Shown piece by piece: positions 7,802 through 14,932 of a DNA stretch of 64,000 nt. Origin of the DNA: Thalassobaculum sp. OXR-137 (GTDB lineage: Bacteria > Pseudomonadota > Alphaproteobacteria > Thalassobaculales > Thalassobaculaceae); contig NZ_CP139715.1 in assembly GCF_034377285.1 (NCBI RefSeq), positions 248,001-312,000 on the forward strand, given 5' to 3'. Under the pieces are notes generated by a model. That model made no database searches, was not told the origin of the DNA, and saw only the letters and a list, made by a program, of their open reading frames with translations. A program made the position numbers and the translations under genes. The first letter of the stretch is position 1. Each line of letters opens with the position of its first letter.

Positions 7802-8722
7802 TCACTTATCCGGCAACGGGATGAACTCTTCCTCGTCGCCGGGGACGACGTCGAACTTGCCGGCCTTCCAGTCGGCCTTGGCCGCCTCGATCCGGTCCTT
7901 GGACGAGTGCACGAAGTTCCACCAGATGAAGCGTGGGCCGTCCATCGGCTCGCCGCCCAGCACCTGGATGCGCGCCCGGCTCGCCGCCTCGACGGTGACC
8001 GGGTCGCCCGGATGCAAAACCAGGAGCTGGCCGCACTCGAATCGGTCGCCGTTGATGGAAATCGTGCCTTCGGAGACGTAGATGCCGCGCTCCTCGTGCT
8101 CCGCCGGGATCGGCAGCCGGGCGCCGGTCTCCAGCGCCACGTCGGCATAGATCATCTCCGAGAAGGTCGTGACCGGCGAGTTCACGCCCCACATCGAGCC
8201 GGCGATCACCCGGACCGCCTTGCCTTCCGCCTCCAGGGTCGGCAGGGCCTGCTGGTCGCGATGCTCGAACCCCGGGTCGATCTCCTCGCGCCCCTTGGGG
8301 AGGGCGATCCAGGACTGGATGCCGAACAGGTTTGGCCCCAGCGCCTTGACCGCGTCGTCCATCCGCTCGGAATGGACGATGCCCTTGCCGGCGGTCATCA
8401 GGTTAACCTCGCCCGGCCGGATCGGTTGGGCCGTGCCGAGACTGTCGCGGTGATACATCTCGCCGTCGAACAGATAGGTCAGGGTGGCGAGGCCGATATG
8501 CGGGTGCGGGCGGACGTTGATGCCCTCGCCGATCGGGAAGGCGGCCGGCCCCATCTGGTCCCAGAAGATGAACGGCCCGATCATCTGCCGCTTGGCCGAA
8601 GGCAGGGCGCGGCGTACCTCGAACCCGCCGATATCCCGGGCGCGGGGCACGATGGTGAGATCGACGGCGTCGAGCCGACCCTCGGGATAGCAGTCGGGAT
8701 CGAGTTCCTGAAGGGTGCTCAT
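7802..8722 (-). CDS. Pirin family cupin protein
   Basis: A 306-residue bicupin of the pirin family. The metal site is visible as VRPHPHIGLATLTYLFDG, HRDS, and TAGKGIVHSERM, giving the His/His/His/Glu ligands. Members are cytoplasmic iron proteins; some act as quercetin dioxygenases and others as redox-sensing partners. The second half, from about residue 190, is the C-terminal cupin with GIYVSEGTISINGDRF and a late GGEPMDGPRFIWWNFVHSS, both normal for the family. The gene stands alone, with the repeat element downstream. The substrate is unknown. Confidence 0.88.
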   Translation of the reverse strand: MSTLQELDPDCYPEGRLDAVDLTIVPRARDIGGFEVRRALPSAKRQMIGPFIFWDQMGPAAFPIGEGINVRPHPHIGLATLTYLFDGEMYHRDSLGTAQPIRPGEVNLMTAGKGIVHSERMDDAVKALGPNLFGIQSWIALPKGREEIDPGFEHRDQQALPTLEAEGKAVRVIAGSMWGVNSPVTTFSEMIYADVALETGARLPIPAEHEERGIYVSEGTISINGDRFECGQLLVLHPGDPVTVEAASRARIQVLGGEPMDGPRFIWWNFVHSSKDRIEAAKADWKAGKFDVVPGDEEEFIPLPDK

Positions 8723-8746
8723 GCCGTTGCTCCTCTCACACGGATT

Positions 8747-9454
8747 TCACAAAGTGCGACGCGCCTGATGGACAAATACCCCGATGTCCTGCCGCAGTCG
8801 CTCCAGATCTGAATAGGCGCCGTCCCGATCCGCCGGACCCAGTCGCTCAAGCAGGAGTTCCGCGCTCCCGATGAACCGCTCTTCACCGCTGATCAGGAAG
8901 GATTTTACCGCCAGCTCGAAGGCGATGCCGCAATCCGGCTTCGACGCCATGGCCAGGGTCTCGAGCTGGGCCTCGACAAAGCCGACCCACCCGTCGAGTT
9001 GTTCGACCGCTTGCCGGACCTTGGCCCGGAACGGGTCGGGACGCTCCGGGTCCAGCACGATCCAGTCGGTGCGTTTGAGATCCGAAGGCGGCGGGGCGGC
9101 TTCGGATTTGACCACAACGATCGGCTTGCCGAATGTCACCGCCATACCGAGTTCCAAACAGATATTGGCGAATGCCGTGACGCGTGTCTCGTGGCTGAAC
9201 ACCGCGACCGTCAGGCCGGTCCCTCGAATGAGATCGACGATCCGACCGAGATAATCCTTGCCGCCAACGTTGCTGTCAGCCGTGACCGGGGTGAACCCGT
9301 GAAGGGGCAGTTGCGTGCACAATTCGTCCAGCATCCGCCGATCCAATTCCGGCGGGTCGCCCAACTGACACATGATGAACGCGTGCCTGGGGAGAAGGAT
9401 CTTCGGGCCGCTTTCAAGGACCTCTTCAGACAAAGGGTTGAAGAGGAGCGGCAA
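8747..9454 (-). CDS. TIR/nucleoside-deoxyribosyltransferase-like protein
   Basis: This 235-residue protein is not one I can name. Residues 18-30 read as a first beta strand (KILLPRHAFIMCQ). Later blocks VDLIRGTGLTVAVFSHET and FANICLELGMAVTFGKPIVVVK match the pattern of TIR-like and nucleoside 2-deoxyribosyltransferase-like folds, where the Glu of the LELGMA block is the active-site residue. The C-terminal 100 residues are helical with no recognised motif. The start is a TTG two bases after the stop of the upstream 60-residue gene, which implies translational coupling; an internal ATG at 9373 would remove the first strand. The role could be nucleotide or NAD cleavage, but this is inference from fold pattern. 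Confidence 0.55.
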   Translation of the reverse strand: MPLLFNPLSEEVLESGPKILLPRHAFIMCQLGDPPELDRRMLDELCTQLPLHGFTPVTADSNVGGKDYLGRIVDLIRGTGLTVAVFSHETRVTAFANICLELGMAVTFGKPIVVVKSEAAPPPSDLKRTDWIVLDPERPDPFRAKVRQAVEQLDGWVGFVEAQLETLAMASKPDCGIAFELAVKSFLISGEERFIGSAELLLERLGPADRDGAYSDLERLRQDIGVFVHQARRTL

Positions 9455-9456
9455 AA

Positions 9457-9639
9457 CTAGCCCTGATTTCCGACAGTTTTTTTGGCTATGCCTTTGTAGG
9501 GTCCCGGCGTCGTCTTATGCGACACGATGCGGCCCGTGCGGGTATCGATCTTCACCCATCGTTCGGTCAGAGGGTTCTTGATCTGAACCCGCTCCTTGAC
9601 CGCGCCCTTGCGGGCCTCGCTTCCGGTGTTCTTCGCCAT
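9457..9639 (-). CDS. Small basic conserved-looking protein, 60 residues
   Basis: A 60-residue protein, rich in Lys, Arg and Thr, starting MAKNTGSEARKGAVKERVQI and containing NPLTERWVKIDTRTGRI. It has no membrane segment or signal peptide and no Cys. The composition fits a small nucleic-acid or partner-binding protein. It ends two bases before the start of the TIR-like gene, so the pair should be one transcription and translation unit. Similar 50-60 residue proteins with a KG.V..R.Q..NP.T..W pattern occur widely in Proteobacteria without known function, as far as I recall. Confidence 0.6.
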   Translation of the reverse strand: MAKNTGSEARKGAVKERVQIKNPLTERWVKIDTRTGRIVSHKTTPGPYKGIAKKTVGNQG

Positions 9640-9673
9640 CAGACGATCTCCAACGACCCAGGCGAAGATATAA

Positions 9674-9690
9674 CGCCGGAAACACCGGCG
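9674..9690 (-). terminator. Short terminator-like hairpin after folB
   Basis: Read on the minus strand, CGCCGG, a five-base loop and CCGGCG are followed by TTATAT. The stem is only six base pairs. It sits just beyond the folB stop and before the next minus-strand gene. Confidence 0.4.
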
Positions 9691-9699
9691 GCAAGCAGC

Positions 9700-10113
9700 C
9701 TAACCCACCCGGCGGCGCACCACGGTCACGCCGACGCTCTCGGCGTCGTGGAACACGTCGAGCTTGGAGATCGTCACTTCGGCCCGCTGCGCGCGCTCGT
9801 CGGCGAGGCAGATTTCCGCCACCCGGTCGGCCAGGGTTTCCACCAGCTTCACATGGCCGCCGCCGGCCAGGGCGCGGACCGCCTTGACGATGCGCTCGTA
9901 GCAGTAGACCCGGGCGTAGTCCTCGCGGAAGCCGCCCTCGGGCCGGGTGACGTCGACGGCGATATCGACCCGCACGCGCTGGCGCACGCCCTGCTCATGG
10001 GCATGGATGCCGATCTGGAAATCCACCACCAGGGCGTTGATCCGCACCGTGTAGAGAGCATCGACCACCTCGGTGGCATCCGCCGCGCGCGGTTCGTCGA
10101 GTGTGAAGGTCAT
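9700..10113 (-). CDS. folB: Dihydroneopterin aldolase-type protein
   Basis: The core VRINALVVDFQIGIHAHEQGVRQRVRVDI followed by FREDYARVYCYERIVKAVRAL and HVKLVETLADRVAEICL is that of FolB/FolX. This family cleaves dihydroneopterin to hydroxymethyl-dihydropterin and glycolaldehyde in folate synthesis. The Glu in the ETLAD block corresponds to the substrate-anchoring glutamate. A late KLDVFHDAESVGVTVVR carries the usual Lys region. The start is uncertain: I use the ATG at 10113 (137 residues, GAGGG four bases upstream), but ATGs at 10131 and 10155 are in frame. No other folate gene is adjacent. Confidence 0.8.
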   Translation of the reverse strand: MTFTLDEPRAADATEVVDALYTVRINALVVDFQIGIHAHEQGVRQRVRVDIAVDVTRPEGGFREDYARVYCYERIVKAVRALAGGGHVKLVETLADRVAEICLADERAQRAEVTISKLDVFHDAESVGVTVVRRRVG

Positions 10114-10324
10114 CGGTCCCTCGGGCGCCATCGTCGTCTTCTCAGCCAGTTCCATGCAAGGTGCCGCACCCTCAAAATACGGGGTTGCGTGGTCGAGCGG
10201 TGCGCACCCTAGACTCCCATATGGGGCTTTGTCGTCCCAAACCCGCCATCGAAGGGGCGAAACCCGCCCCATCACCTTCCTATCTTGGCGCGACGTCCCG
10301 TCGGGTCTAGGGTCTGCGCCAATC

Positions 10325-10334
10325 TTGTATACAA
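10325..10334. promoter_or_regulatory. GntR/FCD-type palindromic operator
   Basis: The perfect 10-base palindrome TTGTATACAA lies 16 bases before the start codon of the first gene of the 10350-13894 operon, just ahead of its GGAGG ribosome-binding site. TTGTNTACAA-like sequences are typical operators of FCD-subfamily GntR regulators. No such regulator gene is adjacent. The GntR gene at 47697-48371 has a different palindrome upstream of it. Confidence 0.55.
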
Positions 10335-10349
10335 ATCGGAGGAAAATCC

Positions 10350-10733
10350 ATGAGCGACAAGGCCATGTTCGAGGCCGGCCTGAAGAACCGGCGTGAAGTC
10401 CTGGGTGCGGAGTATGTCGACAAGTCGATCGCGTCCGCCGACGACTTCAACATGCCGATGCAGGAGCTGGTCACCGAATACTGCTGGGGCGAGGTCTGGG
10501 GCCGTCCGGGCCTGAGCCGCCAGCAGCGCTCGATGCTCAACCTCGGCATGCTGGTGGCCCTCGGCCGCAGCCACGAGCTGCGTCTGCACATCCGCGGCGC
10601 CATCAACAACGGGCTGACCAAGGACGACATCAAGGAAGTCTTCCTGCAGACCGCCATCTATTGCGGCGTGCCGGCGGCGATCGACGCCTTCCGCAACGCC
10701 CGCGAAGTCTTCAAGGAGATGGGGGTCGACTGA
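10350..10733 (+). CDS. Carboxymuconolactone decarboxylase family protein
   Basis: A 127-residue all-helical protein of the CMD/AhpD superfamily. It matches the PcaC-type layout with ELVTEYCWGEVWGRPGLSRQQRSMLNLGMLVALGR, then LHIRGAINNGLTKDDIKEVFLQTAIYCGVPAA. The AhpD CxxC motif is absent, so it resembles the decarboxylase branch (gamma-carboxymuconolactone to beta-ketoadipate enol-lactone) rather than peroxidase partners. There are no other beta-ketoadipate genes here. The operon partners point to a different, unassigned ring or lactone substrate. A strong GGAGG site lies seven bases before the ATG. Confidence 0.85.
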   Translation: MSDKAMFEAGLKNRREVLGAEYVDKSIASADDFNMPMQELVTEYCWGEVWGRPGLSRQQRSMLNLGMLVALGRSHELRLHIRGAINNGLTKDDIKEVFLQTAIYCGVPAAIDAFRNAREVFKEMGVD

Positions 10734-10785
10734 TCCCCACCGCCCCCGCACCATCCCAGGAACGCGTTCAATCACGGAGAAAGAC

Positions 10786-11697
10786 ATGTCCGACATCACC
10801 GTCGGGTGGATCGGCATCGGCAACATGGGTTGGCCGATGGCCCGCAACGCCAAGAAGGCCGGCGTCGATATCGCCGTCTTCGATCTGGACCAGGACAAGC
10901 TCGGCCGCTTCGCCGAGGAGTTCGACGCGAAGCGGGCGTCCAGCCTCGCCGCCCTGTCGGAGATGTCCGACGTCATCGTCACCATCGTTCCCGACGGCAA
11001 GGTTGTCCGCCGCATCTGCTTCGGCGACGGCGACAACCTCGCCGCCGGTTTCGCCGAGGGCAAGATCCTCGTGGACATGAGCTCGTCAGCCCCGGTGGGC
11101 ACCCGCGAGCTGGGCGAAGAGCTGAAGGCCAAGGGCATCACCCTGATCGACGCGCCGGTCTCCGGCGGCGTGACCGGGGCGGAAAACGCGACCCTGTCCA
11201 TCATGGTCGGCTGCTCCGACGAGGACGCGCTGGCCAAGGTCATGCCGTTCTTCGAAGCCACTGGTAAGAACATCTTCCGCTGCGGTCCGCTCGGCGCCGG
11301 CCATGCGATGAAGTGCCTGAACAACTACCTCTCCGCCGTCGGCCTCACCGCCGCCAACGAGGCGCTGCTGATCGGTCAGAAGTTCGGTCTCGACCCGTCC
11401 GCCATGGTCGACATCCTGAACGTCTCCACCGGCCGCAATTCGTCGACCGAGCGCAAGTACCACCAGTCGGTGCTGCCGCGGACCTATGTCTCCGGCTTCT
11501 CCACCGCGCTGATGGCCAAGGACGTGGGCATCGCCAACGGCCTGGCCGGCGATCAGGACATGACCGCGCCGCTGCTGAACTCGCTGAACGATATCTGGTC
11601 GAAGTACAACGAGATCATGCCGACCGCCGCCCACGAGGCGACGATCGAGGTGCTCGAGAAGGCCAACAAGATCAAGCTCAACGGCCCCAAGGCCTGA
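10786..11697 (+). CDS. NAD(P)-dependent 3-hydroxyisobutyrate dehydrogenase-family oxidoreductase
   Basis: A 303-residue beta-hydroxyacid dehydrogenase. The Rossmann motif GWIGIGNMGWPMARN is at the N-terminus. The substrate-binding block is DAPVSGGVTGAENATLSIMVG, and the catalytic Lys is in GHAMKCLNNYLSA. This family oxidises short 3-hydroxyacids such as 3-hydroxyisobutyrate, tartronate semialdehyde (as reductase) and 2-(hydroxymethyl)glutarate. It is the second gene of a four-gene plus-strand operon, 52 bases after the CMD-family gene. The chain-length preference cannot be deduced. Confidence 0.88.
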   Translation: MSDITVGWIGIGNMGWPMARNAKKAGVDIAVFDLDQDKLGRFAEEFDAKRASSLAALSEMSDVIVTIVPDGKVVRRICFGDGDNLAAGFAEGKILVDMSSSAPVGTRELGEELKAKGITLIDAPVSGGVTGAENATLSIMVGCSDEDALAKVMPFFEATGKNIFRCGPLGAGHAMKCLNNYLSAVGLTAANEALLIGQKFGLDPSAMVDILNVSTGRNSSTERKYHQSVLPRTYVSGFSTALMAKDVGIANGLAGDQDMTAPLLNSLNDIWSKYNEIMPTAAHEATIEVLEKANKIKLNGPKA

Positions 11698-11768
11698 GCC
11701 GAACCGGCCGGGACCGTCCCACCCCATAAGGGACGGCCCGGAGAGGAAACGAACGAGAGGAGGAGGCC

Positions 11769-12992
11769 ATGGCAGGCCAACCGCTGGAGGGTGTCCGCAT
11801 CCTGGCGGTCGAGCAGTATGGTGCCGGACCCTTCGGCACCATGTATCTCGCCAACCAAGGGGCCGAGGTCATCAAGGTCGAGAACCCGGCCGACGGCGGC
11901 GACATGGCGCGCGCCGTCGGGCCGTATTTCTTCGACGACGAGGGCCGGCAGAGCCAGTTCTTCCACTCGTTCAACCTCAACAAACGCAGCGTCGCCCTCG
12001 ACCTCCGCAGCGAGGACGGGCGGCGCATCTTCCGCGAACTGGCGGCCACCGCCGATGCGGTCACCAACAACCTGCGCGGCGACGTCCCCGAGAAGCTCGG
12101 CATCGACTATGCCAGCCTGAAGGACGTGAACCCGAAGATCGTCTGCGCCCATCTCTCCGCCTATGGCCGCGACGGCTCGCGCAAGACCTGGCCCGGCTAC
12201 GACTACCTGATGCAGGCGGAAGCCGGCTGGTTCTCGGTCACCGGCGAGCCCGGCACCCCGCCGAGCCGGTTCGGCCTCTCGGTGGTCGACCTGATGACCG
12301 GCGTCACCATGGCCTTCGGCGTCACCTCGGCGATCCTGCAGGCGCGCCAGACCGGCGAAGGCCGCGACGTCGATGTCAGCCTGTTCGACCTGGCGCTGCA
12401 CACGGTGACCTATCTCTCCACCTGGTACCTGAACGCCGGCCATGTGCAGGACCGGCTGCCGCGTTCGGCCCATCCGTCCCTCACCCCCTGCCAGACCTAC
12501 AAGACCAGGGACGGCTGGATCTACCTGATGTGCAACAAGGAGAAGTTCTGGCCGGCGCTGTGCCAGAAGATCGGCCGCCCGGAGCTGGCGACAGATCCGC
12601 GCTTCGCCACCTTCAAGGCGCGGCTGGCCGAACGACCGGCGATCCAGGAGATCCTGGACGACGCGCTGAGCGCCAAGACCACGGCCGAATGGATGGCGGA
12701 GTTCGGCGGCACCGTGCCCGCCTCGCCGATCCTCGACATCGCCGACGCCATGGACAACCCTTTCGTCGCCGAGCGCGACGGCATCCACGACTTCGCCCCG
12801 CCACCCAACGGGGCGGCACTCGGGCTTGAGGAGGCTTTCCGCATGGTCGCCCATCCGATCCGCAATTCCGGCTCGGCACCGCCGAAACGCCCGGGCCCGG
12901 AGCTCGGCGGCGACACCGACGGGCTGCTGGCCGAACTGGGATACGGGGCGGATCAGATCGCGGCCCTGCGCAAGGCGGGAGCGGTCGGATGA
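11769..12992 (+). CDS. CaiB/BaiF family CoA-transferase
   Basis: A 407-residue class III CoA-transferase with VRILAVEQYGAGPFGTMYLANQGAEVIKVE at the N-terminus and Asp174 in SVVDLMTGVTMAFG at the place of the catalytic aspartate. It transfers CoA to the operon's carboxylic acid substrate, permitting later beta-oxidation-like or lyase steps. It overlaps the next gene by four bases (ATGA). It follows the 3-hydroxyacid dehydrogenase gene after 71 bases, with GAGGAGGAGG just before the ATG. Confidence 0.88.
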   Translation: MAGQPLEGVRILAVEQYGAGPFGTMYLANQGAEVIKVENPADGGDMARAVGPYFFDDEGRQSQFFHSFNLNKRSVALDLRSEDGRRIFRELAATADAVTNNLRGDVPEKLGIDYASLKDVNPKIVCAHLSAYGRDGSRKTWPGYDYLMQAEAGWFSVTGEPGTPPSRFGLSVVDLMTGVTMAFGVTSAILQARQTGEGRDVDVSLFDLALHTVTYLSTWYLNAGHVQDRLPRSAHPSLTPCQTYKTRDGWIYLMCNKEKFWPALCQKIGRPELATDPRFATFKARLAERPAIQEILDDALSAKTTAEWMAEFGGTVPASPILDIADAMDNPFVAERDGIHDFAPPPNGAALGLEEAFRMVAHPIRNSGSAPPKRPGPELGGDTDGLLAELGYGADQIAALRKAGAVG

Positions 12993-13894
12993 GTGTGAAG
13001 CTCGCCTTCATCGGCTTCGGCGAGGCCGGCCCGGAACTCGCCCGCGGCCTGCTCGGCGCCGGTGCCAAATCCGTCACCACCTACGACATCCTGGCGGCCG
13101 ACCCGGCGACCCGCGACGCGTGGCGGGCCAAGGCCGAAGGCTTCGGCGCCACCGCCTGCGACACCCCGGCGGAAGCCGTGGCCGAGGCCGACCTGATCCT
13201 GTCGACGGTGACCTCCGAGCGCGCCCTGGAGGCGGCGGAGGGCGCCGCCCCGCACCTGCGCCAGGGCCAGCTCTATCTCGACCTGAACTCCTGCTCGCCC
13301 GGCAAGAAGGTGAAGGCGGCCAAGGCGGTGGAGAGCAATTCCGCCTGCCGCTACGTCGACGTGGCGGTGATGGACACCGTCCTCGGCCGCGGCCATGTGG
13401 TGCCGATGCTGCTGGCGGGCGAGGCGGCGGAAGCCGTCGCCGAGACCATGACCGGCCTCGGCATGAAGGTGGAAGTGGTCGGCACGGAGATCGGCCAGGC
13501 GTCCACGATCAAGATGGCCCGCTCGGTCTTCATGAAGGGCATCGAGGCGATCCTGTGCGAGAGCCTGGTGGCCGCCGACCGGGCCGGCGTGGCCGACCGA
13601 GTGCTGGCGTCGATCCAGTCGACCTTCCCGGGTCTCGACTGGCGCCAGGTGGCGACCTTCCACATGGGCCGCATGGCGCTGCACGGAAAGCGCCGGGCGA
13701 TCGAGATGGAGAGCGTAGCCGACACCCTGCGCGACCTGGGCCTGGAGCCGTCCACCGCGCTCGGCACCCGCGACCGCCAGATGTGGGTGGCCGATCTCGG
13801 CCTGCGGGAACGCTTCGCCGGCGGCGACCCAGAGACCCTGGAGGAATTCCTGGAAGCGGTGTCCGACGCGTCGTCGAAGACGGCTTCCCTCTAG
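12989..13894 (+). CDS. NAD(P)-binding dehydrogenase with DUF1932 C-terminal domain
   Basis: A 301-residue protein with an N-terminal Rossmann domain (LAFIGFGEAGPELARGLLGAG) and the C-terminal helical DUF1932 domain typical of a 6-phosphogluconate/3-hydroxyisobutyrate dehydrogenase subgroup (IEAILCESLVAADRAGVADRVLASIQSTFPGLDW). The catalytic-Lys helix reads GQASTIKMARSVFMKGIEA. It is the last gene of the operon and starts within the CoA-transferase stop codon. Two different hydroxyacid dehydrogenases in the same operon suggest two successive alcohol oxidations, or stereoisomers of one substrate. Confidence 0.85.
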   Translation: MSVKLAFIGFGEAGPELARGLLGAGAKSVTTYDILAADPATRDAWRAKAEGFGATACDTPAEAVAEADLILSTVTSERALEAAEGAAPHLRQGQLYLDLNSCSPGKKVKAAKAVESNSACRYVDVAVMDTVLGRGHVVPMLLAGEAAEAVAETMTGLGMKVEVVGTEIGQASTIKMARSVFMKGIEAILCESLVAADRAGVADRVLASIQSTFPGLDWRQVATFHMGRMALHGKRRAIEMESVADTLRDLGLEPSTALGTRDRQMWVADLGLRERFAGGDPETLEEFLEAVSDASSKTASL

Positions 13895-14027
13895 ACAAGA
13901 AATCTCTTGGCATTACATGGTGACGTGCGGCCGAGAACGACGCGGCTCCGCACGCCACCTCTACCCGCGCACCGGCCCCCACGGGGATATCCCCGCGGTA
14001 CAGAATTTCACGAGAGGAGAGCCACCC

Positions 14028-14636
14028 ATGGCCTTTGAACTTCCCGATCTGCCGTATCCGCACGACGCTCTGGCGCCGGTCATGTCCAAGGAAACCTTGG
14101 AATACCACCACGACAAGCACCACAACGCCTACGTCACCAACGGCAACAAGCTGCTCGAGGGCAGCGGCCTGGAGGGCAAGTCGCTCGAGGAGATCGTCAA
14201 GGCCTCCTACGACGGCGGCAAGGGCGGCGGCCTGTTCAACAACGCGGCCCAGCACTGGAACCACGTCGAGTTCTGGAAATGGATGAAGCCGAATGGCGGC
14301 GGCGCCATTCCGGGCGAGCTGGAGAAGAAGATCGTCTCCGACTTTGGCAGCGTCGACAAGATGAAGGAGGACTTCATCGCGGCCGGCGTCGGTCAGTTCG
14401 GCTCCGGCTGGTGCTGGCTGATCCTCGGCAACGACGGCAAGCTCGCCATCACCAAGACCCCGAACGGCGTGAACCCGCTCGCCACCGGCGAAGGCACCGC
14501 CCTGCTCGGCTGCGACGTGTGGGAGCACTCCTACTACATCGACTACCGCAACGCCCGTCCGGACTACGTGAAGGCCTTCGTGAACGATCTGGTCAACTGG
14601 GAGCGCGTCGCCGAGATCTTCGGTCAGGCTTCCTGA
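14028..14636 (+). CDS. sodB: Superoxide dismutase, iron type
   Basis: A 202-residue Fe-superoxide dismutase converting superoxide to peroxide and oxygen in the cytoplasm. Metal ligands are visible: His in YHHDKHHNAYV, His in NNAAQHWNHVEFW, and Asp and His in CDVWEHSYYIDYRNA. The Gln in the AAQHWNH block is characteristic of the iron type. There is no signal peptide. I chose the ATG at 14028, which has GAGAGGAG upstream and gives the standard N-terminus; the frame is open further upstream. The gene is monocistronic, with a hairpin downstream. Confidence 0.95.
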   Translation: MAFELPDLPYPHDALAPVMSKETLEYHHDKHHNAYVTNGNKLLEGSGLEGKSLEEIVKASYDGGKGGGLFNNAAQHWNHVEFWKWMKPNGGGAIPGELEKKIVSDFGSVDKMKEDFIAAGVGQFGSGWCWLILGNDGKLAITKTPNGVNPLATGEGTALLGCDVWEHSYYIDYRNARPDYVKAFVNDLVNWERVAEIFGQAS

Positions 14637-14708
14637 TAGACTAGAACACTCCTTTCTCGCTCATCCCGTTTCGGCAGGCTCGAAAGGGGAGAGCGAGAGG
14701 TCAGCGAA

Positions 14709-14725
14709 CTGTCAACAATTGACAG
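14709..14725. promoter_or_regulatory. TTGACAG palindrome, possible operator
   Basis: CTGTCAA, three bases, TTGACAG form a perfect 7-3-7 inverted repeat between sodB and the following plus-strand gene. It could be a regulator binding site for the gene starting at 14933, or part of the sodB 3' end. Nothing in the window identifies a regulator. Confidence 0.4.
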
Positions 14726-14726
14726 G

Positions 14727-14762
14727 AAGTCGGCGCCGAAAGTAAAGGTTTGGCGCCGACTT
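14727..14762 (+). terminator. sodB downstream hairpin
   Basis: Perfect 11-base arms AAGTCGGCGCC and GGCGCCGACTT enclose a 14-base loop, 90 bases after the sodB stop. There is only a short T stretch after it, so termination strength is uncertain. It starts one base after the neighbouring TTGACAG palindrome. Confidence 0.55.
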
Positions 14763-14932
14763 TGCATTTCTGGGAACTGGTGCCGGTCCACTATTACAAC
14801 GGCACGTCTAGTATGCCCCTCCTCTATTCAACCATTGACAAATCGCAAAGCCTCGACGCGAATCGGGCTTGTTAGCGTTGATGTGAGCGTGCGACAGTTT
14901 TTGTGCTGAAATCTGTCCAGGGGCTTGTGGAC

